A DNA stretch of 64,000 nt from UBA12481 sp942493265 (GTDB taxonomy: Bacteria; Bacteroidota; Bacteroidia; Bacteroidales; UBA12481). Below the pieces are notes generated by a model that was not told the DNA's origin, did not search any database, and worked only from the letters and a program-made list of their open reading frames with translations. The DNA is taken from contig OW818688.1 in assembly GCA_942493265.1 (NCBI GenBank), positions 1,860,001-1,924,000 on the forward strand, written 5' to 3'. This document shows, piece by piece, positions 63,419 to 64,000 of the stretch; the first letter of the stretch is position 1, and each line of letters starts with the position of its first letter. The translations under genes and the position numbers were made by a program.

Positions 63419-63994
63419 ATGAATACCTCCAGCTTGTGCGGAATATCCCTGATAGTGATGGGATTCCTGCTGACCGGTTGTTCCGGAGATGAGATTACCG
63501 ATAATTGTGGCGAGGAGAAAGAAGTCGTAGTAGAACTTACAGCTGGGAATCTTAAGAATTTTCCCGATTCCCTGCCATCCGGATACGGTTCTTCATTATG
63601 GAGAACCACCTTTCCCTCCACTAATTTCTATATCAGGTTTAACAACGTTGAAGGGATTTGCCTGGAAGCGCCTGTTCATTTCTTTTTTGAAGCCTCCTGT
63701 CATCAGGTACCGTATGAAGGTGATGTAACGATAAGTGGAATTGCCGGTGCAGGTGGCGGTTCTGTCGGGCTTGATCTGAATTTCGTCAGTGAGACAACCG
63801 AGGAGATCCGGTTTTCAAAAGATACCGTTCTGGAGTTGGGAACAATCGATTTTTTTGGAGAAGAGCCCTTCTTTTATTCGGGGGTGAAAATCGAAGTCCG
63901 AACGGGCGGAACTGCTGAAGACGACCTGGTCTATTTATTGAAAGTATTAAATCAGATAAAGGTAACGGCCACCTATAAAGCCCTTCGGAAATAA
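63419..63994 (+). CDS. Lipoprotein, function unknown
   Basis: The 191-residue protein is read from the ATG at 63419, which directly precedes a lipoprotein signal (lipobox FLLTGC); the upstream in-frame start has no signal. The rest is beta-rich (EVVVELTAGNLKNFP, NFYIRFNNVEGIC, GGGSVGLDLNFVSE) with three Cys residues. No family was recognised. It may be co-transcribed with the FISUMP lipoprotein. Confidence 0.7.
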   Translation: MNTSSLCGISLIVMGFLLTGCSGDEITDNCGEEKEVVVELTAGNLKNFPDSLPSGYGSSLWRTTFPSTNFYIRFNNVEGICLEAPVHFFFEASCHQVPYEGDVTISGIAGAGGGSVGLDLNFVSETTEEIRFSKDTVLELGTIDFFGEEPFFYSGVKIEVRTGGTAEDDLVYLLKVLNQIKVTATYKALRK

Positions 63995-64000
63995 GCAAAC

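Overview
The window looks like a chromosomal segment of a member of the Bacteroidota (order not resolved). Reasons: a SusC/SusD polysaccharide-utilization locus, secreted proteins with type IX secretion C-terminal sorting domains, many lipoproteins, -7 promoter boxes of the Bacteroidota form TAnnTTTG, and almost no Shine-Dalgarno sequences before start codons. No phage, plasmid or CRISPR functions were seen.

Layout. 1-12738: a beta-glucan (laminarin-type) utilization locus on the minus strand. In transcription order it holds a SusR-like membrane regulator, susC, susD, a PKD-domain surface glycan-binding lipoprotein, a GH3 beta-glucosidase and a GH16 endoglucanase cut by the window edge. 12797-15011: glnS and folB. 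15082-19483: a GH106-type alpha-L-rhamnosidase and a divergent PQQ-propeller protein. 19484-20882: a repeat-rich gap and an EamA transporter. 20967-26531: a pyruvate dehydrogenase operon (aceE-aceF-lpdA). 26602-29164: tRNA-Cys, a hicB gene with a truncated hicA, a PNPOx-like flavoprotein, a Crp/Fnr regulator and an intact higBA pair. 29309-38874: a large propeller protein with a type IX sorting domain, a FadL-like outer-membrane protein, a TPM-domain pair, small uncharacterised genes and a hepT remnant. 39038-43345: a serine-type sulfatase and a second GH106-like enzyme. 43414-51537: four hydrolases or peptidases (TAP-like alpha/beta hydrolase, M20, secreted M28, membrane M28). 51785-56643: a lipoprotein, a Fic protein and a GH84-like hexosaminidase. 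56768-60939: a nucleotide cyclase-ATPase-TPR regulator and an ArsR-DsrE-DsrE operon. 60940-63994: an alpha/beta hydrolase, remnants of duplicated genes and two lipoproteins.

How it fits together. The carbohydrate genes describe a scavenger of beta-glucans and of (possibly sulfated) rhamnose-containing glycans. The peptidases and the type IX secreted proteins add protein degradation. Pyruvate produced from these sugars enters central metabolism through the pyruvate dehydrogenase complex.

The most unusual signal is a set of short hairpin or tandem repeats found both between genes and in frame inside genes. aceF carries two repeat-derived linkers, and lpdA carries two repeat-derived insertions plus a repeat that supplies its stop codon. 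The eamA gene ends inside another copy. Further points of note are three exactly 11-bp-phased direct repeats before susC, a perfect palindrome between the -10-type box and the start codon of fic, a promoter that would give a leaderless higBA mRNA, a probable homopolymer frameshift in the TAP-like hydrolase gene, an internally deleted copy of a DsrE gene, and a 58-nt repeat shared by the fic and hepT-remnant regions.
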